Source: Piscinibacter lacus (lineage in GTDB: Bacteria > Pseudomonadota > Gammaproteobacteria > Burkholderiales > Burkholderiaceae_C). Taken from it: a stretch of DNA of 64,000 bases. Position numbers and translations under genes: made by a program. The DNA is taken from assembly GCF_016735685.1 (NCBI RefSeq), contig NZ_JAERRA010000001.1, positions 2,202,920-2,266,919 of the forward strand, written 5' to 3'. A model generated the notes under the pieces. That model had not been told where the DNA came from. It saw only the letters and a list, made by a program, of their open reading frames with translations, and searched no databases. Of the stretch, positions 23,166 to 31,278 are shown piece by piece (within the stretch, counting starts at the first letter, position 1; each line of letters opens with the position of its first letter).

Positions 23166-24095
23166 ATGCTTCGTGCGCTGCTCACCGCCCCCTTTCGCCG
23201 CAGCGCGGACCGGCCGCCCGCCGCCCCGCTGCGCCCGCCGCCAGCCGCATGGCTAGCCGGGGTGATGCCGCCACCGGGCGGGGACGGGCCCGGCCCCGAG
23301 GAGGGTTCGCTGCGCGTGCGCACGGTCTGGATCTCGGACCTGCACCTGGGCACGCCGGGCTGCCAGTGGGCGGCCTTGCTCGACTTCCTCAAGACCGTCG
23401 AGTGCGACACGCTTTACCTCGTCGGCGACATCATCGACGGCTGGCAGTTGCAGCGCAGTTGGTACTGGCCGCAGGGTCACAACGATGTCGTGCAGAAGCT
23501 GCTGCGCAAGGCGCGCAAGGGCACGCGGGTGGTCTTCGTGCCGGGCAACCATGACGAGTTCGCGCGGAAGTACCTGGGCCTGAACTTCGGCGGCATCGAG
23601 GTGGTGGACGAAGCCGTGCACCGCCTGGCCGACGGCCGGCGCCTGCTGGTGACCCACGGCGACCTGTTCGACGGCGTGATCCAGTGCGCCGCCTGGCTGG
23701 CGCATGTAGGCGACCGCGCCTACGAGCTGACGCTCAAGGTCAACCGCCACTTCAACCGCCTGCGCGCGCGGCTGGGCCTGCCCTACTGGAGCTTGTCGAA
23801 GTACCTGAAGCTCAAGGTCAAGCGCGCGGTCAGCTTCATCGGCGACTTCGAAGAGGCCCTGGCCCGCGAGGCCCGGCGCCGCGGCTTGCAAGGCGTCGTC
23901 TGCGGCCACATCCACCATGCCGAGCTGCGCGAGATCGATGGCGTGCTCTATGCCAACGATGGCGACTGGGTCGAGAGCATGACGGCCCTGGTCGAGCATC
24001 CCGACGGCCGCCTGGAGATCCTGGACTGGAGCGAGCGCGCCACCGCCGCCCGGCGCGCCGTGCGCCAGGCCGCCGCCGTGCCGGCCCTGCGCTGA
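23166..24095 (+). CDS. LpxH-like calcineurin metallophosphoesterase
   Basis: 309 residues; a later ATG at 23265 would remove a Pro-rich 33-residue leader. Motifs: DLHLGTPGC, VGDIIDGW, PGNHDEFAR, THGDLFDGVI and VCGHIHHAEL, completing the bimetal site. The DIIDGWQLQRSWYWPQGHND and KAVSFIGDFEEAL-like blocks mark the UDP-2,3-diacylglucosamine pyrophosphatase-like subfamily, often encoded beside a glycosyltransferase as here. This is a second LpxH-family protein besides lpxH at 20073; its true substrate is not established. The next gene starts 11 bases downstream. Confidence 0.88.
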   Translation: MLRALLTAPFRRSADRPPAAPLRPPPAAWLAGVMPPPGGDGPGPEEGSLRVRTVWISDLHLGTPGCQWAALLDFLKTVECDTLYLVGDIIDGWQLQRSWYWPQGHNDVVQKLLRKARKGTRVVFVPGNHDEFARKYLGLNFGGIEVVDEAVHRLADGRRLLVTHGDLFDGVIQCAAWLAHVGDRAYELTLKVNRHFNRLRARLGLPYWSLSKYLKLKVKRAVSFIGDFEEALAREARRRGLQGVVCGHIHHAELREIDGVLYANDGDWVESMTALVEHPDGRLEILDWSERATAARRAVRQAAAVPALR

Positions 24096-24106
24096 GGGCC
24101 GGCCGC

Positions 24107-25159
24107 ATGCATCTCGTCCTCGTCAGCGACGCCTGGGCGCCGCAGGTCAACGGCGTTGTCATCACCCTGGTCGAGCTGGTGCAGCGCCTGCGCGCGCTGG
24201 GCCATCAGGTGACGGTGATCGAGCCGGGCGACTTCCGCACCATCGCCTGCCCCGGCTACCCCGAAATCCGCCTGGCCTGGCGCGCCGGCCGCGCGCTGCG
24301 CGAGCGCCTGGACGCGCTCCAGCCCGATGCCCTGCACCTGGCCACCGAGGGCCCGCTGGGCTGGGCCGCGCGGCGCCATGCGCTGCGGCGCGGCTGGGCT
24401 TTCACCACGGCCTTCCACACCCGCTTCCCGGACATCCTGGCGCAGGCGCTGAAAATCCCCTCGCGCTGGGGCTATGCCCTGTTCCGCCGTTTTCACGCGC
24501 CCTCGGCCGGCGTGATGGTGCCGACCGAAGGCATGCTCGCCATCCTGCAGGCCCACGGCTTTGCCGCGCTGCGGCCGTGGACGCATGGGGTGGACCGCCA
24601 GCTCTTCCGCCCTGTCGAAGGCGCCGACCTGGGCCTGCCGCGGCCGGTGTGGCTCTATGTCGGCCGGGTGTCCTGGGAGAAGAACCTGGAGGCCTTCCTC
24701 GAACTGGACCTGCCCGGCAGCAAGGTCGTCTACGGCGTCGGCCCGCGCGAGGCTGCGCTCAAGGCCGCCCACCCCGAGGTGCACTGGCGCGGCATCGTCG
24801 CCCGCGCGGAACTGCCGGCCATCTACAGCGCGGCCGATGCCTTCGTTTTCCCGAGCCGCTCGGAGACCTTCGGCCTGGTCATGCTCGAAGCCCTGGCCTG
24901 CGGCACGCCGGTCGCGGCCTATCCCGAGGCCGGCCCGCTCGATGTCATCGGCCGCGAGCCGCCCGAGCGCAGCGGCGGCGTGCTCGACACCGACCTGCGG
25001 GCCGCCGCCCTGGCCGCCGCCCGCCTGCCGCGCGAAGCCGCCCTGGCGCGCGCCGCGAACTTCGACTGGGACCATGTCACCCAGCGCTTCCTGCAGCACC
25101 TCCGGCCCTGTCATGCAGGCTGCGTCATCCGTCACGAAAACGTCGCGGACGCGTCATAA
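24107..25159 (+). CDS. GT4-family glycosyltransferase
   Basis: 350 residues. N-terminal Rossmann fold: LVLVSDAWAPQVNGVVITL, HQVTVIEPGDF. C-terminal nucleotide-sugar domain: VWLYVGRVSWEKNLEAFL, GVGPREAALKAAHPE and ADAFVFPSRSETFGLVMLEA, where the E-x7-E motif (SETFGLVMLE) is conserved. It resembles the GDP-mannose-dependent alpha-mannosyltransferases paired with the preceding phosphoesterase in many proteobacteria. Acceptor probably a glycolipid at the inner membrane, by analogy. The pair is likely one operon, and ppk1 follows after 9 bases. Confidence 0.92.
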   Translation: MHLVLVSDAWAPQVNGVVITLVELVQRLRALGHQVTVIEPGDFRTIACPGYPEIRLAWRAGRALRERLDALQPDALHLATEGPLGWAARRHALRRGWAFTTAFHTRFPDILAQALKIPSRWGYALFRRFHAPSAGVMVPTEGMLAILQAHGFAALRPWTHGVDRQLFRPVEGADLGLPRPVWLYVGRVSWEKNLEAFLELDLPGSKVVYGVGPREAALKAAHPEVHWRGIVARAELPAIYSAADAFVFPSRSETFGLVMLEALACGTPVAAYPEAGPLDVIGREPPERSGGVLDTDLRAAALAAARLPREAALARAANFDWDHVTQRFLQHLRPCHAGCVIRHENVADAS

Positions 25160-25168
25160 ACTGGATTG

Positions 25169-27343
25169 ATGCCTGCCCGTACTCCGACAGTCCGCCCTGC
25201 GGCCGCGCCCCGTGTCCGCCGCACGTCAACGGCCAGCCGCAGCCCCGCTGCACCCAAGCTCGTGCTGCTGAATCGCGAACGCTCCATCCTGGAGTTCAAC
25301 CGCCGCGTGCTGGCCCAGACCCTGCGCGAGGACGTGCCCCTGTTGGAGCGCCTGCGCTACGTCTGCATCGTCTCCTCCAACCTCGACGAGTTCTTCGAGG
25401 TTCGCTTCGCTGACGTGCTGGAGGCCGCCCGCCTGCCCGACAGCGGCATCACGGCGCGCGAGATGGCCAGCGTCGTCGAGGACGCGCATGCCCTGATCCG
25501 CGACCAGTACAGCGCCTTCAACGATGTGGTGATGCCGGCGCTCAAGCAGCAGGGCATCTTCATCCTGAACCATGCCGAGCGCGATGCGAAGCAGCGCGCC
25601 TGGGTCGACAGCTTCTTCCAGACGCAGGTTCGGCCGCTGCTGATGCCCGTCAGCCTCGACCCCTCGCACCCCTTCCCGCAGGTCGCCAACAAGGCGCTGA
25701 ACTTCATCATGAAGCTCGGCGGCCGCGACGCCTTCGGGCGCGAGAACCGCATCGCCATCCTGAAGGTGCCGCGCGTGCTGCCGCGCGTGATCCGCCTGCC
25801 GGCCGCGCTGTGCAAGCCGGGCGAGCAGGTCTTCGTGATGCTCTCCAGCGTGATCCGCGCCCACCTGGCCGAGCTCTTCCCGGGCCGCGAGGTCGAGGTC
25901 TTCTCGCAGTTCCGCGTCACCCGCGATTCCGACCTGGAAGTCGACGAGGAAGACGTGGCCAACCTTCGCCAGGCCCTGCGCTCCTCGCTGAGCACGCGGC
26001 ACTTCGGCCGCGCGATCCGGCTGGAGGTGGTGAGCAGTTGCCCCGACGAGCTGACCGACTTCCTGTTGCAGCAATTCGAGCTGCCCGAGGCCGCGCTCTA
26101 CAAGGTCAACGGCCCGGTCAACCTGGTGCGGCTGAACCAGCTCATCGACCAGGTCGACGACAGCGTGCTGCCCGAAGGCGCGGCGGCCCTGCGCTTTGCG
26201 CCCTTCGAAGCCGGCTGGCCGGCCGAGCTGCCGCGCAGCGGCCAGGGCGGCAGCATCATCGCCACGCTGCAGCAGCGCGACGTGCTGATGCACCACCCCT
26301 TCCAGAGCTTCGACCCGGTGGTCGCCTTCCTGCGCGAAGCCGTGCACGACCCCGATGTGCTCGCGATCAAGCAGACCATCTACCGCACCGGCAGCGAGAG
26401 CGTGCTGATGGAGCTGCTGATCGAAGCAGCCCGCCGCGGCAAGGAGGTGATGGCCGTCGTCGAGCTCAAGGCCCGCTTCGACGAGGAAGCCAACATCAAC
26501 TGGGCCGAGCGGCTGGAGGCCGTCGGCGCCCAGGTGGTCTACGGCATCGTCGGGCTCAAGACCCATGCCAAGCTGATGCTCGTCACCCGCCGCGAGGCCG
26601 GCGAGCACGGCCCGCTGCTGCGCCACTATGCGCACCTGTCGACCGGCAACTACAACCCCAAGACCGCGCGGCTCTACACCGACACCGGCTTCCTGACCGC
26701 CGACCCGGCGATCACGGCCGACGCGCACGGCGTGTTCCAGCAGCTCGCCAGCCAGACCGAGCTGCCGCGGCCGCGCTGCCTGCTGCTGGCGCCGCAGCAC
26801 ATGCATGCGCGGCTGATCGAGCTGATCGGCCGGGTCGGTGCTGCCGCCCGGGCCGGCGTGCCGGGTGCGCGCATGGTGATCAAGATCAATGCCCTCACCG
26901 ACCCGGCCCTGGCCCATGCCCTGGCCGCGGCCGGCCAGGCGGGTGCGCATGTCGACCTGATCGTGCGGGGCGCCTGCATGCTGCCGCCCGGCCTGCCGGG
27001 CCTGAGCGAGAACGTGCGGGTGCGCTCGGTCGTCGGCCGCTTCCTCGAACACACCCGGGTGCTGTGGTTCTGCTGGGGCGAGGGCGAGGACGAGCAACTG
27101 CTCTACCTCAGCAGCGCCGACTGGATGAGCCGCAACATGCTGCGCCGCATCGAGCTGGCCTGGCCGGTGCGCGATCCGGCCCTGCGCCGGCGCGTGATCG
27201 AGGAATGCCTCGACTTCTACCTGGACGACAGCCTCGACGCCTGGCAGCTTGCCGCCGACGGCCGTTACCAGCGTGTCGAGCCTGCCGCGGGCGAGGCCCC
27301 GCGCGGTGCGCAGCGCCGCTTGATGCAGGCCCTGGGTGCCTGA
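25169..27343 (+). CDS. ppk1: Polyphosphate kinase 1
   Basis: 724 residues from ATG 25169; a TTG three bases earlier is ignored. All PPK1 domains are present: N-terminal LLNRERSILEFNRRVLAQTL and LRYVCIVSSNLDEFFEVR, the head domain, and the phospholipase-D-like C1/C2 domains with AIKQTIYRTGSESVLMELLI, ARFDEEANINWAERLE and the catalytic histidine region GLKTHAKLMLVTRRE, followed by YAHLSTGNYNPKTARLYTD. It reversibly polymerises ATP gamma-phosphate into polyphosphate. sixA follows on the same strand, and ppx, the opposing enzyme, is convergent. Confidence 0.97.
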   Translation: MPARTPTVRPAAAPRVRRTSTASRSPAAPKLVLLNRERSILEFNRRVLAQTLREDVPLLERLRYVCIVSSNLDEFFEVRFADVLEAARLPDSGITAREMASVVEDAHALIRDQYSAFNDVVMPALKQQGIFILNHAERDAKQRAWVDSFFQTQVRPLLMPVSLDPSHPFPQVANKALNFIMKLGGRDAFGRENRIAILKVPRVLPRVIRLPAALCKPGEQVFVMLSSVIRAHLAELFPGREVEVFSQFRVTRDSDLEVDEEDVANLRQALRSSLSTRHFGRAIRLEVVSSCPDELTDFLLQQFELPEAALYKVNGPVNLVRLNQLIDQVDDSVLPEGAAALRFAPFEAGWPAELPRSGQGGSIIATLQQRDVLMHHPFQSFDPVVAFLREAVHDPDVLAIKQTIYRTGSESVLMELLIEAARRGKEVMAVVELKARFDEEANINWAERLEAVGAQVVYGIVGLKTHAKLMLVTRREAGEHGPLLRHYAHLSTGNYNPKTARLYTDTGFLTADPAITADAHGVFQQLASQTELPRPRCLLLAPQHMHARLIELIGRVGAAARAGVPGARMVIKINALTDPALAHALAAAGQAGAHVDLIVRGACMLPPGLPGLSENVRVRSVVGRFLEHTRVLWFCWGEGEDEQLLYLSSADWMSRNMLRRIELAWPVRDPALRRRVIEECLDFYLDDSLDAWQLAADGRYQRVEPAAGEAPRGAQRRLMQALGA

Positions 27344-27371
27344 AGCCACGCCCATGGTGCGGGCGCGCGGC

Positions 27372-27851
27372 ATGGACCTGATCCTCTGGCGCCATGCCGA
27401 GGCTCATCTGCAGCGCGAGGGCCAGACCGACCTGGAGCGCGCGCTCACGCCCAAGGGCGAGCGCCAGGCCCAGCGCATGGCCGAGTGGCTGAACCTGCGC
27501 TTGGCGGAAAGCACGCGACTGCTCGTCAGCCCGGCCCTGCGCTGCCAGCAGACCGCGCGCGCGCTGGGCCGGCCCTTCCGCACCGTGGCCGAGCTGGCGC
27601 CCGACGCCGAGCCCGAGGCCCTGCTGGCCGCCGCACGCTGGCCGCAGTCCGCCGAGCCGGTGCTGATCTGCGGCCATCAGCCCACCCTGGGCCGGCTGGC
27701 CGCGCGCCTGCTGGCCGGCAGCGAACTGGACTGGTCGGTGCGCAAGGGCGCCGTCTGGTGGCTGCGCTACCGCGTGCGCGAGCCCGAGGGCGGCGGCTCG
27801 CCCCAGCCGCAGGTGCTGCTGCAAGCCATGCAGGGGCCGGACCTGCTCTGA
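27372..27851 (+). CDS. sixA: Phosphohistidine phosphatase SixA
   Basis: 159 residues from ATG 27372 (ATG 27354 possible). Histidine-phosphatase signature LILWRHAEA at residues 3-11 with catalytic His8; the second conserved His is in LICGHQPTLGRLAARLL. Length and the LTPKGERQAQRMAEWLN segment fit SixA, which dephosphorylates phosphohistidine on Hpt/PTS proteins. Placement between ppk1 and ppx is common in this group and suggests a link to phosphate or polyphosphate signalling, though that link is inference. Convergent with ppx, 23 bases apart. Confidence 0.92.
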   Translation: MDLILWRHAEAHLQREGQTDLERALTPKGERQAQRMAEWLNLRLAESTRLLVSPALRCQQTARALGRPFRTVAELAPDAEPEALLAAARWPQSAEPVLICGHQPTLGRLAARLLAGSELDWSVRKGAVWWLRYRVREPEGGGSPQPQVLLQAMQGPDLL

Positions 27852-27874
27852 GCCGGGCCCGGCGACTCACCTTC

Positions 27875-29416
27875 TCAGTGCTGAAGCTGTAGCTGCAAGC
27901 CCTCGACCACCGCCCAGGCCTGCACCTCCTCTTGCAGCAGGTGCAGGCTGCGTGGATGGTTGGCGGCCCAGCCGGGCGCCAGGCTCAGGCGGGCGCCGCC
28001 GCGCTGGCGGGTGAGCTGCACCGCCTCGGCCTTGGGCGGCGCGATGCGCGCATGGCAGAGGATGGCCGCCAGCCGCAGGCAGAGCACGCGCCAGCTCAGG
28101 CTTTCCTCGCCCAGATGGTCGAGCTTGCGCAGGTCGCCGCGATGGCCCAGCACCAGTTCGGCCACCCGGCGCAACTGGCTTTGCGAGAAGCCCGGCGCAT
28201 CGACATGGGCCAGCAAGTAGGCGCTGTGGCGATGGTGGTCGTGGTGCGAGACGAACATGCCGATCTCGTGCAGGGCCGCGGCCCAGCCCAGCTCGCGCAC
28301 GCCTTCGGACACGGCCGCCAGCGGGCCGGCCGGCGCCACCGCATCGTGCAGGCGCAGGGCCAGCAGGCGCACCCGCTCGGCCTGCTGCAAGTCGACGCCG
28401 AAGCGGCGCTGCAACTCGGCGACCGAGGCATCGCGGATGTCCTGCGGGCCGCGCCGGTCGCCGCGCGACGCGGCCTCCAGCCGGTCGGCCAGGTCGAACA
28501 TCACGCCCTGGCGCAGCGCACCGCGGGTGGGGTGCAGCGCATCGATGCCGAACTGCATCGCCAGGGTGTAGAGGATGGACAGGCCGCCGCCCAGCACCGC
28601 ACGGCGCTCGGGCTTCAGGCCCGGCAGGGCGATGGCCTCGACGCGGCCGGCCGCCAGGCACTGCTCCATGCACCAGCGCAGGCCGGCCGGGGTGATGGTG
28701 CCGTCGCTGATGCCGTTGGCCGCCAGGAGCTGCGAGACCGCGCCGGCCGTGCCCGAGGAGCCCAGCGCCTCGGCCCACTGGCCCGGGGCGAACAGGGTCA
28801 GGGCCTCTTCCAGCTCGGCCCCTGCGGCGATCTGCGCGGCACGGAAGGCCTCGGCCGTGAAGCGGCCGTCGCCGAAGTACTGCATCGACAGGCTGACGCT
28901 ACCGATCTTGAAGCTCTCGGCCCGGCGCGGCGTGCGGCCCTGGCCGAGGATCATCTCGGTCGAGCGTCCGCCGATGTCGATCACCAGGCGCGGCCTTTCG
29001 CTGGGCTGGATGCGGGCCACGCCGGCGAAGATCAACCGGGCCTCCTCGCGGCCCGAGATCACCTCGATCGGATGGCCGAGCACCGACTGCGCGCGGGCCA
29101 GGAAGGCATCGCGGTTGCGCGCCTCGCGCAGGGTCTGGGTGGCGACTGCGCGCACGCCGGCCACGCGCACGCCGCGCAGGCGTTCGGCAAAGCGGGCCAG
29201 GCAGGCCAGGCCGCGCTGCTGGGCTTCCTCGGTGAGGCAGCCCTGGGCATCGAGGCCGCCCCCCAGGCGCACCGTTTCCTTGAGGTACTCGACGCGCTTG
29301 TAGCGGCCGCGCTGCAAATGGCCCAGCTCCAGGCGGAAGCTGTTGGAGCCCATGTCGATGGCGGCCAGCAGGGCGGGAAGGGCGTCGTTCGCTTGGGTGT
29401 CGGCAGTCGGGAGCAT
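27875..29416 (-). CDS. ppx: Exopolyphosphatase / Ppx-GppA phosphatase
   Basis: 513 residues from ATG 29416; an upstream ATG at 29467 would add 17. ASKHA-fold ATPase-like motifs: AAIDMGSNSFRLEL (residues ~18-31), ATQTLREARNRDAF, VISGREEARLIFAG, LVIDIGGRSTEMILG and GSSGTAGAVSQLL. The C-terminal HD-like region carries ALHEIGMFVSHHDHHRHSAY. Ppx/GppA enzymes release phosphate from polyphosphate or hydrolyse pppGpp; which one dominates cannot be told here. It opposes ppk1, encoded convergently. Confidence 0.95.
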   Translation of the reverse strand: MLPTADTQANDALPALLAAIDMGSNSFRLELGHLQRGRYKRVEYLKETVRLGGGLDAQGCLTEEAQQRGLACLARFAERLRGVRVAGVRAVATQTLREARNRDAFLARAQSVLGHPIEVISGREEARLIFAGVARIQPSERPRLVIDIGGRSTEMILGQGRTPRRAESFKIGSVSLSMQYFGDGRFTAEAFRAAQIAAGAELEEALTLFAPGQWAEALGSSGTAGAVSQLLAANGISDGTITPAGLRWCMEQCLAAGRVEAIALPGLKPERRAVLGGGLSILYTLAMQFGIDALHPTRGALRQGVMFDLADRLEAASRGDRRGPQDIRDASVAELQRRFGVDLQQAERVRLLALRLHDAVAPAGPLAAVSEGVRELGWAAALHEIGMFVSHHDHHRHSAYLLAHVDAPGFSQSQLRRVAELVLGHRGDLRKLDHLGEESLSWRVLCLRLAAILCHARIAPPKAEAVQLTRQRGGARLSLAPGWAANHPRSLHLLQEEVQAWAVVEGLQLQLQH

Positions 29417-29590
29417 GTGGGCATTGTCGCGTTGGCCCATGCCCGCCCGGTGACGCGCAGGCGCCACCGGCTTCGCGCCGGACCCATTGACAGCCTCGCT
29501 AAGATCTTTCGATGGTCATGCAGGACATGGCCCGCTCCGCGCCACGGCACCCGCCGGGCGCGTTTTTGCTTTCTCCCTCCGGATTCCCCA

Positions 29591-30598
29591 ATGACGCTCA
29601 GCTGGATCCTGCTGGCCACCCTTGCCGGGGGCGTGCTGTCGGTGCTGGTGGCCGCGGCGCTCACCCTGCAAGTGCTGCCGGTGATCGTGAAGCATCTGGT
29701 CAGCATCTCGGCCGGCGTGCTGCTTGGCAGCGCGCTGCTGCATGTGCTGCCCACCGCCTTCGAGCAAGGCCCGCCACCGCAGGCCCTGTTCCTGACCCTG
29801 CTCGGCGGCCTGCTCTTCTTCTTCCTGCTGGAGAAGGCCGAGCTCTACCGCCACAGCCACCATCATGAGGGCGACGACCCGCACCACCACCACCACCACG
29901 GCTTCGACGCCGAGCAGGCCGGCCGCGGCGGCTGGAGCGTGCTGGTCGGCGACAGCATCCACAACTTCTGCGACGGGGTGCTGATTGCCGCCGCCTTCCT
30001 GGTCGACACCCAGGTCGGCCTGGCCACCGCGGTGGCGGTGATCGCGCATGAAATCCCGCAGGAAGTTGGCGACTATGTGGTGCTGCTCAATGCCGGCTTC
30101 AGTCGCCGTCGCGCCCTGCTGTTCAATGCCCTGTCGGGCCTGGCCGGCGTGCTCGGCGGCGTGCTGGGCTATTTCGCGATCCAGCCCTTCGAGGCCGCCA
30201 TGCCCTACCTGCTGGTGCTGACGGCCAGCAGCTTCATCTACGTGGCCGTGGCCGACCTGATCCCGCAGTTGCAGAAGCGCCTGAGCTGGCGCGCGACGGT
30301 GCAGCAACTGAGCTGGATCGCCGCCGGCCTGGGGTTGATCGCCTTCCTGGTCGGTGGCCTGCACGACCATGACCATGATCACGGGCCGGGCGCACATGCA
30401 CATGGGTCGCATGGGGCTCACGAGGCGACACCGGCGCCCGCGGCCCCTGCGCTGTCCGCCTCGGCCACCGAGGCCGAAGCCGGCGGGCACTCGGCCCACC
30501 GTGAACATGACCACGACCACGATCACGATCACGCCCATGCACCCGCGCCGGCTCACGCACCCAAGGCACCCGGCGCGTCCGCCCCGCCGGGCCGCTGA
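29591..30598 (+). CDS. ZIP-family metal transporter
   Basis: 335 residues from ATG 29591. Eight hydrophobic segments. Helix 4 carries the ZIP signature GDSIHNFCDGVLIAAAF and helix 5 the AVIAHEIPQEVGDYVVLL metal-site motif (H-E-I-P-Q-E). A His-rich cytoplasmic loop lies between helices 3 and 4 (residues ~89-104, HHHEGDDPHHHHHHG). There is an unusual additional His/Asp-rich C-terminal tail of about 80 residues after the last helix (DHDHDHGPGAHAHGSHG, EHDHDHDHDHAHA). Likely imports Zn2+ or related divalent metals; the tail may buffer metal. Confidence 0.92.
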   Translation: MTLSWILLATLAGGVLSVLVAAALTLQVLPVIVKHLVSISAGVLLGSALLHVLPTAFEQGPPPQALFLTLLGGLLFFFLLEKAELYRHSHHHEGDDPHHHHHHGFDAEQAGRGGWSVLVGDSIHNFCDGVLIAAAFLVDTQVGLATAVAVIAHEIPQEVGDYVVLLNAGFSRRRALLFNALSGLAGVLGGVLGYFAIQPFEAAMPYLLVLTASSFIYVAVADLIPQLQKRLSWRATVQQLSWIAAGLGLIAFLVGGLHDHDHDHGPGAHAHGSHGAHEATPAPAAPALSASATEAEAGGHSAHREHDHDHDHDHAHAPAPAHAPKAPGASAPPGR

Positions 30599-30613
30599 GC
30601 CCGCCCGGGGGCT

Positions 30614-31156
30614 TCAGCGCTCCAGCGTCAGCAGCTTGAAGCGGCGCTCGGCATTGAAGAGGAAGGTCTCGTTGAAGACCCAGGGCCGCGGCAGGCGGCT
30701 CATGTCGCCGAAGGGCGCGGCGCGGCGCACCGCGTCGATCGCGGTCTGGATGGTGTCCTTGGCCTGACGCGGTTCGCGCAGCACCTCGATGCGGCGCACG
30801 CTGCCATCGGCATGCAGCTCGACCTTGAGCACCGGCACGGCCAGCAGGGGTTCGGGCGGCGGGCCGTCGTAGACCGCGCCGGGCTGGGCGGCGACGATGC
30901 GCTGCGCCGCCTGGCGGCGCAGCTCGTCCAGGCTGCGCGGCGTGGCCGGCGGCGGCAGGCCGCGGGCCGTCGGCGGGGCGGCGGGCGGCAGCTCCCGCGG
31001 CGGGGCCGCCGGGGGCGGGGGGGCGGGCTCGCGGGCCGGGCTGCGGTCGACCACCGGCGGCGGCGCCACCGACGGCGCGCTGGCGCAGCCGGCGAAAAGC
31101 AGGACCAGGCCGGCCCAGGGCAGGGCCCGCAGCAGGCGTTCGGGGCGATGGGGCAT
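30614..31156 (-). CDS. Lipoprotein with TonB-like C-terminal domain
   Basis: 180 residues from ATG 31156. The lipobox LLFAGC (Cys ~24) ends a signal peptide. A Pro/Ala-rich spacer (residues ~28-75) spans the periplasm. The C-terminal ~90 residues (VPVLKVELHADGSVRRIEVL, DTIQTAIDAVRRAAPFGDMS, then a final FNETFLFNAERRF strand) resemble the TonB C-terminal fold. Together this suggests a membrane-tethered periplasmic protein binding an envelope partner. It lacks the N-terminal transmembrane anchor of true TonB, so energy transduction is unlikely. uvrC lies upstream on the same strand. Confidence 0.78.
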   Translation of the reverse strand: MPHRPERLLRALPWAGLVLLFAGCASAPSVAPPPVVDRSPAREPAPPPPAAPPRELPPAAPPTARGLPPPATPRSLDELRRQAAQRIVAAQPGAVYDGPPPEPLLAVPVLKVELHADGSVRRIEVLREPRQAKDTIQTAIDAVRRAAPFGDMSRLPRPWVFNETFLFNAERRFKLLTLER

Positions 31157-31278
31157 GCAGGCGCTCCTCGGGCCCAGCGGGCCGGACAGTGAAGTTCCAG
31201 TGTGCCCGCCCGCGCCTGAAGCCCGCGTGAAGCCGGGGTCGGCGCGGGGGCATGGCGGCTCCCGGCCGGACCGCGGCT

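Noticed and set aside
27932..29590. Long plus-strand extension upstream of the ZIP transporter
   Set aside because: It is the antisense shadow of ppx; the transporter starts at ATG 29591 where hydrophobic helices begin.
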